Positions 47,487-56,725 of a DNA stretch of 64,000 bases are shown here, in pieces. The translations under genes were made by a program, and so were the position numbers. The DNA lies in contig CACHIV010000006.1 of NCBI GenBank assembly GCA_902579985.1, positions 1-64,000 of the forward strand, in the 5' to 3' direction. Position 1 is the stretch's first letter, and each line of letters opens with the position of its first letter. Below the pieces are notes generated by a model. The model had not been told where the DNA came from, did not search any database, and worked only from the letters and a program-made list of their open reading frames with translations. This stretch comes from an uncultured Pelagibacteraceae bacterium (lineage in GTDB: Bacteria; Pseudomonadota; Alphaproteobacteria; Pelagibacterales; Pelagibacteraceae).

Positions 47487-47947
47487 ACTTAAAAGAATTA
47501 TATCAAGAAATAATCCTAGAACACGGTAAGAATCCAAGAAATTTAAGAAAGACTAATAATTTTAATAAGGATGCTAAAGGTAATAATCCTCTGTGTGGAG
47601 ACAATGTACATGTTTATTTAAAATTAAATGATCAAAGAAAGGTTGAGGATATATCTTTTGAGGGTAGTGGTTGTGCAATTTCGATGGCATCAGCTTCAAT
47701 TATGACAGACTTAATAAAAGGCAAAAGTGACAATGAAGCTAAAGAAATTATTGAAGATTTTTTGGGGATGATAAAAGAGAACCCTGAATTAAAATCTAAT
47801 ATTTTAAAAGAAGACGACAAAACTAAATTAATGTGTTTATCTGGAGTAAAGCAATATCCAATGAGAGTAAAATGTGCTACACTATCATGGCACACATTGA
47901 TCTCAGCAATGGAGAATGATGGAAAAGAAATTAGTACAGAAGAATAG
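47483..47947 (+). CDS. sufU: SufU-type sulfur transfer protein
   Basis: This 154-residue IscU/SufU-fold protein accepts sulfur from SufS. The three zinc/Fe-S ligands are Cys38 (NPLCGDN), Cys64 (GSGCAISMAS) and Cys131 (VKCATLSW), plus Asp40. The insertion between the second and third Cys marks it as SufU rather than IscU. No SufE is seen, so SufU probably replaces it. Confidence 0.93.
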   Translation: MNLKELYQEIILEHGKNPRNLRKTNNFNKDAKGNNPLCGDNVHVYLKLNDQRKVEDISFEGSGCAISMASASIMTDLIKGKSDNEAKEIIEDFLGMIKENPELKSNILKEDDKTKLMCLSGVKQYPMRVKCATLSWHTLISAMENDGKEISTEE

Positions 47948-47951
47948 CAAT

Positions 47952-48248
47952 ATGGATTTAAAAGAAAAAATAATAAATGAAATTAGAAAAATTTATGATC
48001 CAGAAATACCCGTTAATATTTATGAATTAGGACTAATTTATGATATTAAAGTAAAAAATAATACTGTTAAAATTATAATGACATTGACATCGCCAAATTG
48101 TCCTGTTGCAGAAAGCTTACCCAAAGAAGTTAAAGATATTGCTATGCAGGTAGAAGGTATAGAGAAAGTTGATCTTGATTTAGTTTTTGAACCGCCTTGG
48201 AATAAATCAATGATGTCAGAAGCTGCTAAATTGGAGTTAAATTTATAA
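47952..48248 (+). CDS. sufT: SufT/DUF59 Fe-S assembly factor
   Basis: This 98-residue MIP18/DUF59 protein has IYDPEIPVNIYELGLIYDI and TSPNCPVAESLP, the conserved Asp-Pro-Glu and Cys motifs. The frame is open back into sufU, but the ATG at 47952, four bases after the sufU stop, gives the usual family N-terminus and is chosen. It acts in cluster maturation or carriage. Confidence 0.92.
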   Translation: MDLKEKIINEIRKIYDPEIPVNIYELGLIYDIKVKNNTVKIIMTLTSPNCPVAESLPKEVKDIAMQVEGIEKVDLDLVFEPPWNKSMMSEAAKLELNL

Positions 48249-48580
48249 TGGAACCAATAATAAAATTAAGTCAAAACGCTGCAAACCGTATTAAAGAAAT
48301 TATGTCTAATGTCGAGTCAGATGCAGTTGGTGTTAGAGTGGCAGTTAAGTCAGGAGGATGTGCAGGAATGTCTTATGTAATGGAGTATGCTAAAGAGATA
48401 AATCCAAATGATGAACTGATAGAGGATAAAGGTGTTAAAGTTTTTGTTGATTCAGCTGCGGTTATGTATTTACTTGGAACAGAGATGGACTATAAAAAGG
48501 AGGAACTTTCTTCATCTTTTGTATTCAATAACCCCAATGAATCTGAGCGTTGTGGGTGTGGCGAATCTTTTAAAGTATAG
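48248..48580 (+). CDS. sufA: A-type Fe-S carrier SufA/IscA
   Basis: This is a 110-residue A-type carrier. The three cysteines are Cys38 (GGCAGMSY) and Cys102/Cys104 (ERCGCGESF). YVMEYAKEINPNDEL and VFVDSAAVMYLLGTEMDY are family typical. It overlaps sufT by one base and ends the operon iscR-sufBCDSUTA. Confidence 0.95.
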   Translation: MEPIIKLSQNAANRIKEIMSNVESDAVGVRVAVKSGGCAGMSYVMEYAKEINPNDELIEDKGVKVFVDSAAVMYLLGTEMDYKKEELSSSFVFNNPNESERCGCGESFKV

Positions 48581-48638
48581 TATTACTAATACACATATCA
48601 GCATTGCAAATAATGCATATCTAGTATATTTATTAAGT

Positions 48639-48809
48639 ATGAATAAATTTGAATTTAAAAATCTTGTCAATTCTTTAGAAAAGTCTTTAAAAGAAAAAGC
48701 ATTTTTTAAAACTCTTCGTAAAGAAGTAAACACGGGTGCTAACGGAACCCAAAATTACGTAGTTAAAAAAGGTATTAATAAAAATACTGTTGCAAAAACA
48801 AGACAGTAA
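48639..48809 (+). CDS. Small basic protein of 56 residues downstream of sufA
   Basis: This is an ORF with a Lys-rich product (KFEFKNLVNSLEKSLKEK and ANGTQNYVVKKGINKNTV). It begins 59 bases after the sufA stop and ends eight bases before the convergent glnA stop. A longer frame through sufA exists but is clearly a shadow. No family recognised and no good ribosome binding site seen. It may be a small conserved protein of this lineage. Confidence 0.45.
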   Translation: MNKFEFKNLVNSLEKSLKEKAFFKTLRKEVNTGANGTQNYVVKKGINKNTVAKTRQ

Positions 48810-48816
48810 ATAATCT

Positions 48817-50223
48817 TTAACTACTATAATACATCTCAAACTCTACTGGATGAGGTGAATGTTCAAATTTATGAATTTCTTCAAATTTTAAGGCAATGTA
48901 AGCATCTATTTGATCATCAGTAAAAACTCCACCTTTAGTTAAAAAATCTCTGTCTTTATCTAAATTTTCCATTGCTTCTCTTAATGAGCCACATACAGTT
49001 GGTATAGATTTTACTTCTTCTGGTGGTAGTTCATATAAATCTTTATCAAAAGATTTTCCTGGATTAATTTTATTTTTAATACCGTCAATTCCTGCCATTA
49101 ACATTGCTGCAAAAGTTAAATAAGGATTACCAGCTGCATCAGGAAATCTTATTTCACATCTTGCACCTTTCTTACTTAAAGTAATTGGTATACGACAGGA
49201 AGCAGATCTGTTTCTTGCAGAGTAAGCTAATAAGACTGGAGCTTCAAACCCTGGAATTAATCTTTTATAACTATTTGTTGTAGAATTAGCAAAAGCATTT
49301 ATAGCTTTAGCATGTTTTAATATTCCACCAATGTAATGAAGAGCTGTTTCTGATAGACCAGCGTAGGCCTTGCCAGAAAAGACAGGAGTGTTTCCTTTCC
49401 AAATTGACTGGTGTATATGCATACCAGAACCATTGTCCCCCGCTACAGGCTTTGGCATAAAAGTTGCTGTTTTTCCAAAAGAATGCGTTACCATTTGAAC
49501 AATATATTTGTATAGTTGCACGTTATCGGCCTGATTAACCAATGTCCCAAAGTACATTCCTAACTCATGTTGACTTGGTGCTACCTCATGATGGTGTTTT
49601 TCTACTTTTATTCCTACTTCTTTTAAGTTCTTTAGATATTCACTTCGCATATCTTGTTCACTATCAACTGGAGGCACTGGAAAATAACCTCCTTTAATTG
49701 GCGGTCTATGACCCATATTTCCATTTTCGTATTCTTTGCCTGAATTATATGGACCTTCTTTGCTGTCGATTTTAAATCCACATTCGTTCATATCGTTATT
49801 AATTCTTACATCATCAAATACAAAAAATTCAGGTTCAGGACCAAAAAATGCTTTATCACCAATACCTGATTTTTTTAAATAATTTTCAGCTTTTTTTGCA
49901 ACACCTCTTGGATCTCTTTCATAGGGAGTTTTTTTTACTGCATCTAAAATATCGCAAAATATTACTGCAGTGTTATGAGATGTAAATGGATCTAAAAAAA
50001 TTCTTGATGTATCCGGTTTTAAAATCATGTCAGACTCATTTATAGCTTTCCAACCCGCTATTGAAGAACCATCAAAAAACACACCATCATTTAACATATC
50101 GTTATCAACTACTTTTCCATCCATAGTAAGGTGTTGAAGTTTTCCTCTTGGATCAGTAAATCTTAAATCTACAAATTCAGCATTTTTATCTTTTATAAAT
50201 TTTAAACAGTTGCTAGCACTCAT
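48817..50223 (-). CDS. glnA: Glutamine synthetase type I
   Basis: This 468-residue GSI makes glutamine from glutamate, ammonium and ATP. FFDGSSIAGWKAINESDM, GPEPEFFVFDD, HHHEVAPSQHELG, GSGMHIHQSIW, STTNSYKRLIPGFEAP and RNRSASCRIP are all present, so it is full length and canonical. No glnB is adjacent, unlike many alphaproteobacteria. The leader (50224-50365) is shared with divergent ybaK. This is the second synthetase of the window besides the GlnT-like one. Confidence 0.96.
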   Translation of the reverse strand: MSASNCLKFIKDKNAEFVDLRFTDPRGKLQHLTMDGKVVDNDMLNDGVFFDGSSIAGWKAINESDMILKPDTSRIFLDPFTSHNTAVIFCDILDAVKKTPYERDPRGVAKKAENYLKKSGIGDKAFFGPEPEFFVFDDVRINNDMNECGFKIDSKEGPYNSGKEYENGNMGHRPPIKGGYFPVPPVDSEQDMRSEYLKNLKEVGIKVEKHHHEVAPSQHELGMYFGTLVNQADNVQLYKYIVQMVTHSFGKTATFMPKPVAGDNGSGMHIHQSIWKGNTPVFSGKAYAGLSETALHYIGGILKHAKAINAFANSTTNSYKRLIPGFEAPVLLAYSARNRSASCRIPITLSKKGARCEIRFPDAAGNPYLTFAAMLMAGIDGIKNKINPGKSFDKDLYELPPEEVKSIPTVCGSLREAMENLDKDRDFLTKGGVFTDDQIDAYIALKFEEIHKFEHSPHPVEFEMYYSS

Positions 50224-50365
50224 TTTTTCTCCTTATTAACTTTGACCAGGTGTTTTAGCAAAAATAGACTTGTAATTAATGCACTTAAAGTAAATAACAC
50301 CTATGCAATTTTAACATAAGTGTATAATTATTATTATAAAATAACTAACAATTAAAAGTTGAAAA

Positions 50366-50845
50366 ATGACTTTATTAGATAAAGAGACTGTCAAAAGAGT
50401 TGAAATGGCTCTTAAAGCATTTGATGCAAAATTAAGGGTTATTTCTTTAACTAATTCTGCAAGAACCGCAACAGAAGCAGCTTCATCTTTAGGTTGTGAA
50501 GTAGGAGCTATAATAAAAAGTCTATTATTTAAAACGGAAGAAGGTTTTGTGCTTTGTTTGGTATCTGGTGATAAAAGAGCTTCACTCAATAAATTAAAAA
50601 AAATATTAAATTTAAAAGATGTTTCAATGGCATCAGCTGAGGAAGTTAAAAAAGTAACAGGTTATACTATTGGTGGTGTTTCTCCTATAGGTCATTTGAA
50701 TCAAGTTGAAATTTTAATAGATGAATCTTTAGAAAGATTTGATTCATTATATGCTGCCGCAGGTCATCCAAACTGTGTATTCAAAATTAATTTCATGTAT
50801 CTTCAAAAAATAACAAAAGGTTTGGTAAAAAAAATTGTAGAATGA
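50366..50845 (+). CDS. ybaK: YbaK/EbsC aminoacyl-tRNA deacylase
   Basis: This 159-residue editing protein hydrolyses mischarged Cys- or Pro-tRNA. AASSLGCEVGAIIKSLLFKT, LVSGDKRASLNKLKK and TGYTIGGVSPIGHL are signature segments. The last, with its GxxPxGH motif, lines the active site. It overlaps the DMT exporter by four bases and is divergent from glnA. Confidence 0.88.
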   Translation: MTLLDKETVKRVEMALKAFDAKLRVISLTNSARTATEAASSLGCEVGAIIKSLLFKTEEGFVLCLVSGDKRASLNKLKKILNLKDVSMASAEEVKKVTGYTIGGVSPIGHLNQVEILIDESLERFDSLYAAAGHPNCVFKINFMYLQKITKGLVKKIVE

Positions 50846-51714
50846 AACAACCAACACTTATAGACTATACACTACTTACTATTTTGGCTTTAATTTGGGC
50901 CTCTGCTTTTTTTAATATTAAAATAGCCACTTATTCTTTTGGTCCTGTAACAATTGCTTTTTTAAGAGTACTTTTAGGATCAGTACCAGTTTTACTTTTG
51001 TGTTATTTAAAAAAAATAAAAATTGAAGCATTTTCGAAAGATTGGTATTGGTTTGCTTTAATTGGTTTTATAAATTTAGTTGCTCCATTTTTTTTGATTG
51101 CTTATGGAATTAAATCTGTCCAAAGTAATTTAGCAGCAATTTTGATGTCAACAACGCCTTTAAGCTCAACTGTGTTAGGTCATTTCTATACAAAAAATGA
51201 AAAATTTAATTTTATTAAGACAATTGGAATTTTAATTGGATTTTCAGGTATAGTTTACCTATTTTCTGACAATTTATTGATAGACAATAGTAATATTTTT
51301 TCAGCTTTATTAATTTTATTAGGTGCAACTTGTTATGTAATCGGAGGAGTATTAACTCTAAAAATAAGTAGAAAAAAAAATGAAAATGTTACTGGATCTA
51401 TCCTAATTTGGGCTACAATCATTTTAATTCCACTTGTATGTTTTATTGAACAACCTTGGAATACAGTCCCAAGATTGGATTCCACTATTTCTGTAATTTA
51501 TTTAGGTTTAGTTTCTACTGGAATAGCTTGGCTACTTAGATTTAAAATTTTAAAAAAGAACGGTTTAATATTTCAATCCCAGGTTTCTTACTTGATCCCT
51601 ATTTTTGGAATAATTTTAAGTTATATTTTTTTAAAAGAGATAATAACATCTAAAATTTTAGTTTCATTATCAGCAGTTTTAATTGGACTTTATTTTGTTA
51701 AAAAAGCTAAATAA
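50842..51714 (+). CDS. EamA/DMT-family transporter
   Basis: This inner-membrane protein of 290 residues has ten predicted helices in two EamA repeats; IWASAFFNIKIATYSFGPVT and LRVLLGSVPV open the first, and GLVSTGIAWLLRFKILKKNG is in the second. It is of the RhaT/YdcZ-like exporter type, substrate unknown. It is translationally coupled to ybaK. Confidence 0.9.
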   Translation: MKQPTLIDYTLLTILALIWASAFFNIKIATYSFGPVTIAFLRVLLGSVPVLLLCYLKKIKIEAFSKDWYWFALIGFINLVAPFFLIAYGIKSVQSNLAAILMSTTPLSSTVLGHFYTKNEKFNFIKTIGILIGFSGIVYLFSDNLLIDNSNIFSALLILLGATCYVIGGVLTLKISRKKNENVTGSILIWATIILIPLVCFIEQPWNTVPRLDSTISVIYLGLVSTGIAWLLRFKILKKNGLIFQSQVSYLIPIFGIILSYIFLKEIITSKILVSLSAVLIGLYFVKKAK

Positions 51715-51727
51715 TAATAGATTTCTA

Positions 51728-53149
51728 TTAATTCTTTTTTATTTTTTGAAAAGCATTTAAAGCATCATTTCTTGCTTTTTCATGATTAACTATAGGCTCA
51801 GGATAATCTTTACCAATGATAATTTTTATTTGTTCTTGGTATTTTTTTTCTAACTCCCAAGGTTTATGTAAAAAATCACTTGGCATATTTTGCAGTTCTG
51901 GAACCCATTTTTTTGTATAAATTCCATCTTTATCAAACTTTATACCTTGTAGAATAGGATTAAAAATTCTGAAATAAGGAGCTGCATCTGCACCGCAGCC
52001 AGCTACCCACTGCCACTGAGCAACATTATTTGCTTCATTAAAGTCCATTAAGCAATTTCTAAAATGTTTTTCTCCCTCTGACCAATGAATTCTTAAATGT
52101 TTAACTAAAAATGAACCCACAACCATTCTTACACGATTATGCATCCAGCCAGTTTCATAAAGTTCTCTCATACCTGCATCAACAATTGGATATCCGGTCA
52201 TTCCATTTTTCCAAAGTTTAAGATGTTTCTCATTTTTAACCCACGGAAAATTATCAAAATCTTTTCTTAAATTACCTTTAAGCATTTCAGGGAAGAAATT
52301 AATCAAACTATGAGAAAATTCTCTCCAACCCAACTCATTAATATATTTTCTATAACCCTTACCTTTATTCTTAATATTTTGACATTTATTCCAAATTGTT
52401 TCGACATTTATCTGCCCGTGTTTTAAAAAAGGAGATAATTTTGAAGTACCATCTATAGATGGATAGTCTCTCGTTTCACCATAATTTATTATTTTATCAT
52501 TAATTAATCTTTGTAAAAATTTTTTTGCCTCATCTTCAGAAGGACTCCAATACTTTTCAAATTTTTTATACCAATCTTTTTTAGGTAAAATTTCTTTTGG
52601 ATCAATTAAATTCTTCATCAAAATAATTTTTTTATTTAATTTTTTAATTTTTAAATTTTTAGATGGGATTTGTTCTAAATATCTTTTTTCAGCATTTTTC
52701 CAGAAAGGTGTGAATACTTTAAAAGGTGTACCATCGTCTTTAAGAATATTTTGAAATTCTATTAAAATATTTCCTTTAAAATATTTATAATTGACTTCAT
52801 TTTTAACAAATATATCTCTAATTTTTTTACCTTTCTCTATTACACTTGGTTCATAAACTTTGCTCCAATAGACAGTTATTTCATCTGTGTTTTTAATCTT
52901 AGAAAATATTTCAATTTCGTCACCAGTCATAATTTCTAAAGAAATATTAAATTTGTCTAAATCTTTTTTAAAAGCTTCAAGAGATTTTGATAACCACCAT
53001 TTTTGAGCTTCTCTTTTTTTGTCAAAATATTTATTATTATAAATATAAATAGCACTTACAAAATCGTGATTTTGAGAAGCATACGATAAAGCAGGATTAT
53101 TATCTATTCGTAAATCTTCTCTAATCCAAACAATTGCTTTTTTTGTCAT
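51728..53149 (-). CDS. phr: Deoxyribodipyrimidine photolyase
   Basis: This 473-residue cryptochrome/photolyase repairs UV dimers using light. The N-terminal antenna domain starts KKAIVWIREDLRIDNNPALS. The FAD domain has TGYPIVDAGMRELYETGWMHNRVRM, DFNEANNVAQWQWVAGCGADAAPYFRIFNP and the Trp chain. Membership in the CPD class I group is likely. It is the last gene of the minus-strand group pxpA-dpaL-phr, with five bases between it and dpaL. Confidence 0.94.
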   Translation of the reverse strand: MTKKAIVWIREDLRIDNNPALSYASQNHDFVSAIYIYNNKYFDKKREAQKWWLSKSLEAFKKDLDKFNISLEIMTGDEIEIFSKIKNTDEITVYWSKVYEPSVIEKGKKIRDIFVKNEVNYKYFKGNILIEFQNILKDDGTPFKVFTPFWKNAEKRYLEQIPSKNLKIKKLNKKIILMKNLIDPKEILPKKDWYKKFEKYWSPSEDEAKKFLQRLINDKIINYGETRDYPSIDGTSKLSPFLKHGQINVETIWNKCQNIKNKGKGYRKYINELGWREFSHSLINFFPEMLKGNLRKDFDNFPWVKNEKHLKLWKNGMTGYPIVDAGMRELYETGWMHNRVRMVVGSFLVKHLRIHWSEGEKHFRNCLMDFNEANNVAQWQWVAGCGADAAPYFRIFNPILQGIKFDKDGIYTKKWVPELQNMPSDFLHKPWELEKKYQEQIKIIIGKDYPEPIVNHEKARNDALNAFQKIKKN

Positions 53150-53154
53150 ATAAG

Positions 53155-54297
53155 TTAGATCTTTTTTAAACCGTCATCTAATAATTTTTTATACATTTTC
53201 TTATCTGTTAATCCTTCACATCCAAATAATAAAATTTTAGAATCTGAGTTAAGGTCTAATTTATTAATATAATCTTTATTTTTAAATAGGCTAATTAACG
53301 CTATGATGCCAGGAACAGCACATTCTCCACCAATTATTTTTTTATTTGATAGCTTAGCTTTTGCTAACATTGCTACAACAGTAGATATTGCATCGTCAGT
53401 AATTGTTAGACAATTATTTGTCGAAGTTTTTAATATTTTCCAAGCTACTGTTGATACATCTCCACAGGACATTCCTCCCATAATTGTTTCTTCAGAAATT
53501 TTAACACTTGTTGGTTTTTCATTTTTTATACTTTTAAGAACACAATCTGCTTTTTCAGGTTCTACAATAATAAATTTTGGAATATTTTTTGAAAATTTTG
53601 CAAAACCTGCAATAATAGAAGCTGCCATTCCTCCCACACCTGCCTGTAAAAAGACATGAGTTATTTTATCATCTTTGATCTGATCTATGATTTCTTTGAT
53701 CATAACAGTATATCCGGCCATGATAAATTTTGGAGTTTCCTCATAACCCTCCCAGGAGACATCTTGAACAATTTCCCAATTATTTTTAGTAGATTGTTTT
53801 ATACATTCTTTTAAAGAATCTTCGTAGTTTCCTTTGACTCTGATTACTTCAGACTCTAAATTTCTCATTGCCACAGCCCTTGCTTCACTAACAAATTCAC
53901 TAATGAAAATTTTACATTTTAAACCAAGTCTTTTAGCTCCCCATGCAACTGATCTACCGTGATTTCCAGCTGTTGCAGTTGCAATTATAACATTACCTTT
54001 TTTATTTTTTATTTTGTTTACTGCAAAGGCACCACCTAGTGCTTTAAAAGATTTTAGATTGAATCTTTTATCTTCATCCTTATAAAATATCTCTTTTATA
54101 TTGAGTTCTCTACTCAATTTATTTAATTTAATTAGTGGTGTAGGTAAATAATTATTCCAGTTAGTTATTGAATAAATAGCTTCATCAATAAATTTCTCTG
54201 GAAGATCGATTAATATTTTTTTTTTATCGAAATTATAATTTTTATTTTCTATAAAAGATGAAATAGACCAAACATGATTTTGAATTATTTTTTTCAT
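53155..54297 (-). CDS. dpaL: Diaminopropionate ammonia-lyase
   Basis: This 380-residue PLP fold-type II enzyme cleaves 2,3-diaminopropionate to pyruvate and ammonia. YKDEDKRFNLKSFKALGGAFAV contains the Schiff-base lysine, TATAGNHGRSVAWGAKRLG binds PLP phosphate, and AGVGGMAASI and GGECAVPGIIAL match DpaL. Threonine/serine dehydratase-like activity is a possible alternative. It lies 14 bases from pxpA. Confidence 0.88.
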   Translation of the reverse strand: MKKIIQNHVWSISSFIENKNYNFDKKKILIDLPEKFIDEAIYSITNWNNYLPTPLIKLNKLSRELNIKEIFYKDEDKRFNLKSFKALGGAFAVNKIKNKKGNVIIATATAGNHGRSVAWGAKRLGLKCKIFISEFVSEARAVAMRNLESEVIRVKGNYEDSLKECIKQSTKNNWEIVQDVSWEGYEETPKFIMAGYTVMIKEIIDQIKDDKITHVFLQAGVGGMAASIIAGFAKFSKNIPKFIIVEPEKADCVLKSIKNEKPTSVKISEETIMGGMSCGDVSTVAWKILKTSTNNCLTITDDAISTVVAMLAKAKLSNKKIIGGECAVPGIIALISLFKNKDYINKLDLNSDSKILLFGCEGLTDKKMYKKLLDDGLKKI

Positions 54298-54311
54298 TAT
54301 GAATATAATTT

Positions 54312-55085
54312 TTAGATAAATTTTGTCATTTTATCTAATGGCTTTAAAATTAGTCCATTTTCAACAAGATTATCTTTTATAGATTTTGCAGTTGCTAAAG
54401 AACTTTCATTATCGCCATGAATACAAACTGAGTCAATTTCACAAGGTATCTGTTTTCCACTATGACAATTAAGAGCCTGATTTTGTACCATTTTTAAAAC
54501 ATGTTTTTTTGCTTCCTGAGGATCAGTTATAAGTGCATGAGGTTTTTTGCGAGAAACTAAATTACCATCATCTTCATAATTTCTATCTGCAAAGATTTCA
54601 CAGGCAATTCTCATATTTAGTTTTTTTGCTGCTTCCTCCATTTTTGAACCAGTTGGAACAAGATAAATTAAATTTTTATCAATATCATTTATTGCTTTTG
54701 CTAAAGTAGTTGAAAGTTCAATATCTTCGCAAGCCATATTATTTAAAGCACCGTGGGGCTTAATATGGGTAACTTTATCTTTATGATTTGAAGCTATTCT
54801 TTGAAGTATTTCATATTGGTCAATGATAAGTTTTTTTATTTCAGTAGAAGACAAGTTCATTCTTTCTCTTCCAAAATTTTCTAGATCTTTAAAAGATGGG
54901 TGTGCCCCAATGCTAACCCCATTCTTTTTTGAAATTTCTACAATCTTATTCATTGTTTCTTCATCACCAGCATGGTATCCACATGCAATATTTGCTGAAT
55001 TTACTATTTCTAATAAATCTGGATCATACTTGTTAGAGTGATGTTTTGATTTTTCGCCTAAATCACAATTGATATTAATTTCCAT
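54312..55085 (-). CDS. pxpA: 5-oxoprolinase subunit A
   Basis: This LamB/YcsF protein is 257 residues when started at 55085, where it begins MEININCDLGEKSKHH, the family's Asp-containing N-terminus. A longer frame to 55304 would overlap the divergent pxpB and is rejected. NIACGYHAGDEETM, GAHPSFKDLENFGRERM and KPHGALNNMACED are conserved. It hydrolyses the ATP-activated 5-oxoproline ring together with PxpBC, giving glutamate. Confidence 0.93.
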   Translation of the reverse strand: MEININCDLGEKSKHHSNKYDPDLLEIVNSANIACGYHAGDEETMNKIVEISKKNGVSIGAHPSFKDLENFGRERMNLSSTEIKKLIIDQYEILQRIASNHKDKVTHIKPHGALNNMACEDIELSTTLAKAINDIDKNLIYLVPTGSKMEEAAKKLNMRIACEIFADRNYEDDGNLVSRKKPHALITDPQEAKKHVLKMVQNQALNCHSGKQIPCEIDSVCIHGDNESSLATAKSIKDNLVENGLILKPLDKMTKFI

Positions 55086-55113
55086 AGTATTAATAGTTGA
55101 AGTATAACATGGC

Positions 55114-55788
55114 ATGATAAAAAATATATCAAATCTTGGTGACGCAGCTTTATATTGTGACTTTGGAAAAGAAGTAAATAAAGAAACAAATTCAAAGGTG
55201 ATTAAATATTTTAAAACCCTTAAAGAAAAAAAAGTTAAAGGAATTATAAATTTGACCCCCTCATATAATAAGCTGATTATTTCTTTTGATTTAAAAAAAG
55301 TCAATTATAGAGAGGTAAAAAAAATAGTTGAAAATTTAGACGTTAAGGAGATTCAATCAGAATTTTCAAAAAAAATTGAAATACCAGTTTGTTGTATAGA
55401 ATCTTTTTCATTGGATATTGAAAGATTAGAGAAAAAACTCTCTTTAAGTAGAGACAACATTTATGAAAATTTTTTTAATAAAGAATATTTTTGTTATATG
55501 ACAGGATTTATCGCTGGCATGCCATTTCTTGGTGATCTTGATAAAAATATGAGAACGAATAGATTAGAGACTCCTAGAGTTAAAGTTCCAAAAGGATCTG
55601 TAGGTTTAACTGAACAATTTACCAACATATATACTTTCGAAAGCCCCGGAGGATGGAATATAATTGGAAATACGCCACTAGAAATTTTTGATAGTTTAAA
55701 AATAGATAGCCCAAATTTAATTTCTCCTGGCGACACAGTAATTTTTAAACAAATATCTTTGAAAGATTATAAAAATTATAATGAGTAG
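55114..55788 (+). CDS. pxpB: 5-oxoprolinase subunit B
   Basis: This 224-residue KipI-like subunit has the C-terminal cyclophilin-like domain with GFIAGMPFLGDL, RLETPRVKVPKGSVGLTEQF and FESPGGWNIIGNTPL. The 28-bp divergent gap from pxpA implies back-to-back promoters or coregulation. It overlaps pxpC by eight bases. Confidence 0.92.
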   Translation: MIKNISNLGDAALYCDFGKEVNKETNSKVIKYFKTLKEKKVKGIINLTPSYNKLIISFDLKKVNYREVKKIVENLDVKEIQSEFSKKIEIPVCCIESFSLDIERLEKKLSLSRDNIYENFFNKEYFCYMTGFIAGMPFLGDLDKNMRTNRLETPRVKVPKGSVGLTEQFTNIYTFESPGGWNIIGNTPLEIFDSLKIDSPNLISPGDTVIFKQISLKDYKNYNE

Positions 55789-56725
55789 TTATTTTGAAAT
55801 AATAAGAGCAGGGATTAATACTACATTTCAAGATGATGGTAGAAAAAACCTTTATCATATTGGTATCCCTTTTAGCGGTGCAATGGATAAAAGAAATTAC
55901 ATATTGGCGAACAGTCTAGTAGGTAATAGAATTGATAAGCCTGTTATTGAATTTGCTTACCAAGGTCCTTTAATTAAATATAGAGGTGACAAAATTAATT
56001 TTGTTATTACTGGAGATGTAAAATTTAAATTAATTAAAAATAAAAATGAAATTGATGGTAATTGTTACGAAAGTTATACCATTGAAGATGGAGATCAAAT
56101 AGACATTATATCAACTAACAAGTCTGTTTATGGATATTTAGCAATTAGTGGAGAGTTTGATTTGAAATTTCAATGGGGAAGTTGTTCAATTAACACTAAG
56201 GCTAATATTGGTTCAAATAAAGGACAGAAGTTACAAAGCTCACAAAAAATTGAAATTCAAAACATTAATCAAAATCAGATTAAAAAAAAATTAAATTATA
56301 TTAATACAAGAATAGAAAAAATTAGAGTAATTAAGGGAACAAATTTTGATTATTTTTCTAATGAAGGAAAAAAGATTTTTTTTGAAAAAGAATTTATTGT
56401 TTCGAAATTATCTGACCGTATGGGGATGCGATTGGAGGGACCGTATATTGAAAACATTGCAGAAACGAATATAAGATCAGAAGGATTGATAAAAGGAGTA
56501 ATTCAAGTACCAGCAGATGGCAACCCAATAATAATGTTATCAGATCATGGGACGATAGGAGGTTATCCTAAAATTGGTGTTATAATAAGTGCCGATTACG
56601 ACAAATTGGTTCAATTATCATCAGGTTCAAAATTAAAATTTCAAGAAGTTGAATTAACTGATGCAGAAACTTTGTTTAAGTTGTATGAAATGGAAACACA
56701 AAATTTAATTTCACAAATAATATGA
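55781..56725 (+). CDS. pxpC: 5-oxoprolinase subunit C
   Basis: This 314-residue KipA/biotin-carboxylase-like subunit begins FEIIRAGINTTFQDDGRKNL and has HIGIPFSGAMDKRNYILAN, SDRMGMRLEGP, GLIKGVIQVPADGNPIIML and GGYPKIGVIISADYDKL. It forms the ATP-dependent 5-oxoprolinase with PxpA and PxpB. It overlaps the following DMT exporter by four bases. Confidence 0.93.
   Translation: MSSYFEIIRAGINTTFQDDGRKNLYHIGIPFSGAMDKRNYILANSLVGNRIDKPVIEFAYQGPLIKYRGDKINFVITGDVKFKLIKNKNEIDGNCYESYTIEDGDQIDIISTNKSVYGYLAISGEFDLKFQWGSCSINTKANIGSNKGQKLQSSQKIEIQNINQNQIKKKLNYINTRIEKIRVIKGTNFDYFSNEGKKIFFEKEFIVSKLSDRMGMRLEGPYIENIAETNIRSEGLIKGVIQVPADGNPIIMLSDHGTIGGYPKIGVIISADYDKLVQLSSGSKLKFQEVELTDAETLFKLYEMETQNLISQII

Noticed and set aside
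48432-48638. Upstream extension of the small ORF through sufA
   Set aside because: It is an out-of-frame shadow of sufA; only the part from 48639 lies outside known coding sequence.
55086-55304. Long N-terminal extension of pxpA
   Set aside because: It would overlap divergent pxpB, is hydrophobic in an unrelated way and does not match the family start MEININCDLGE.
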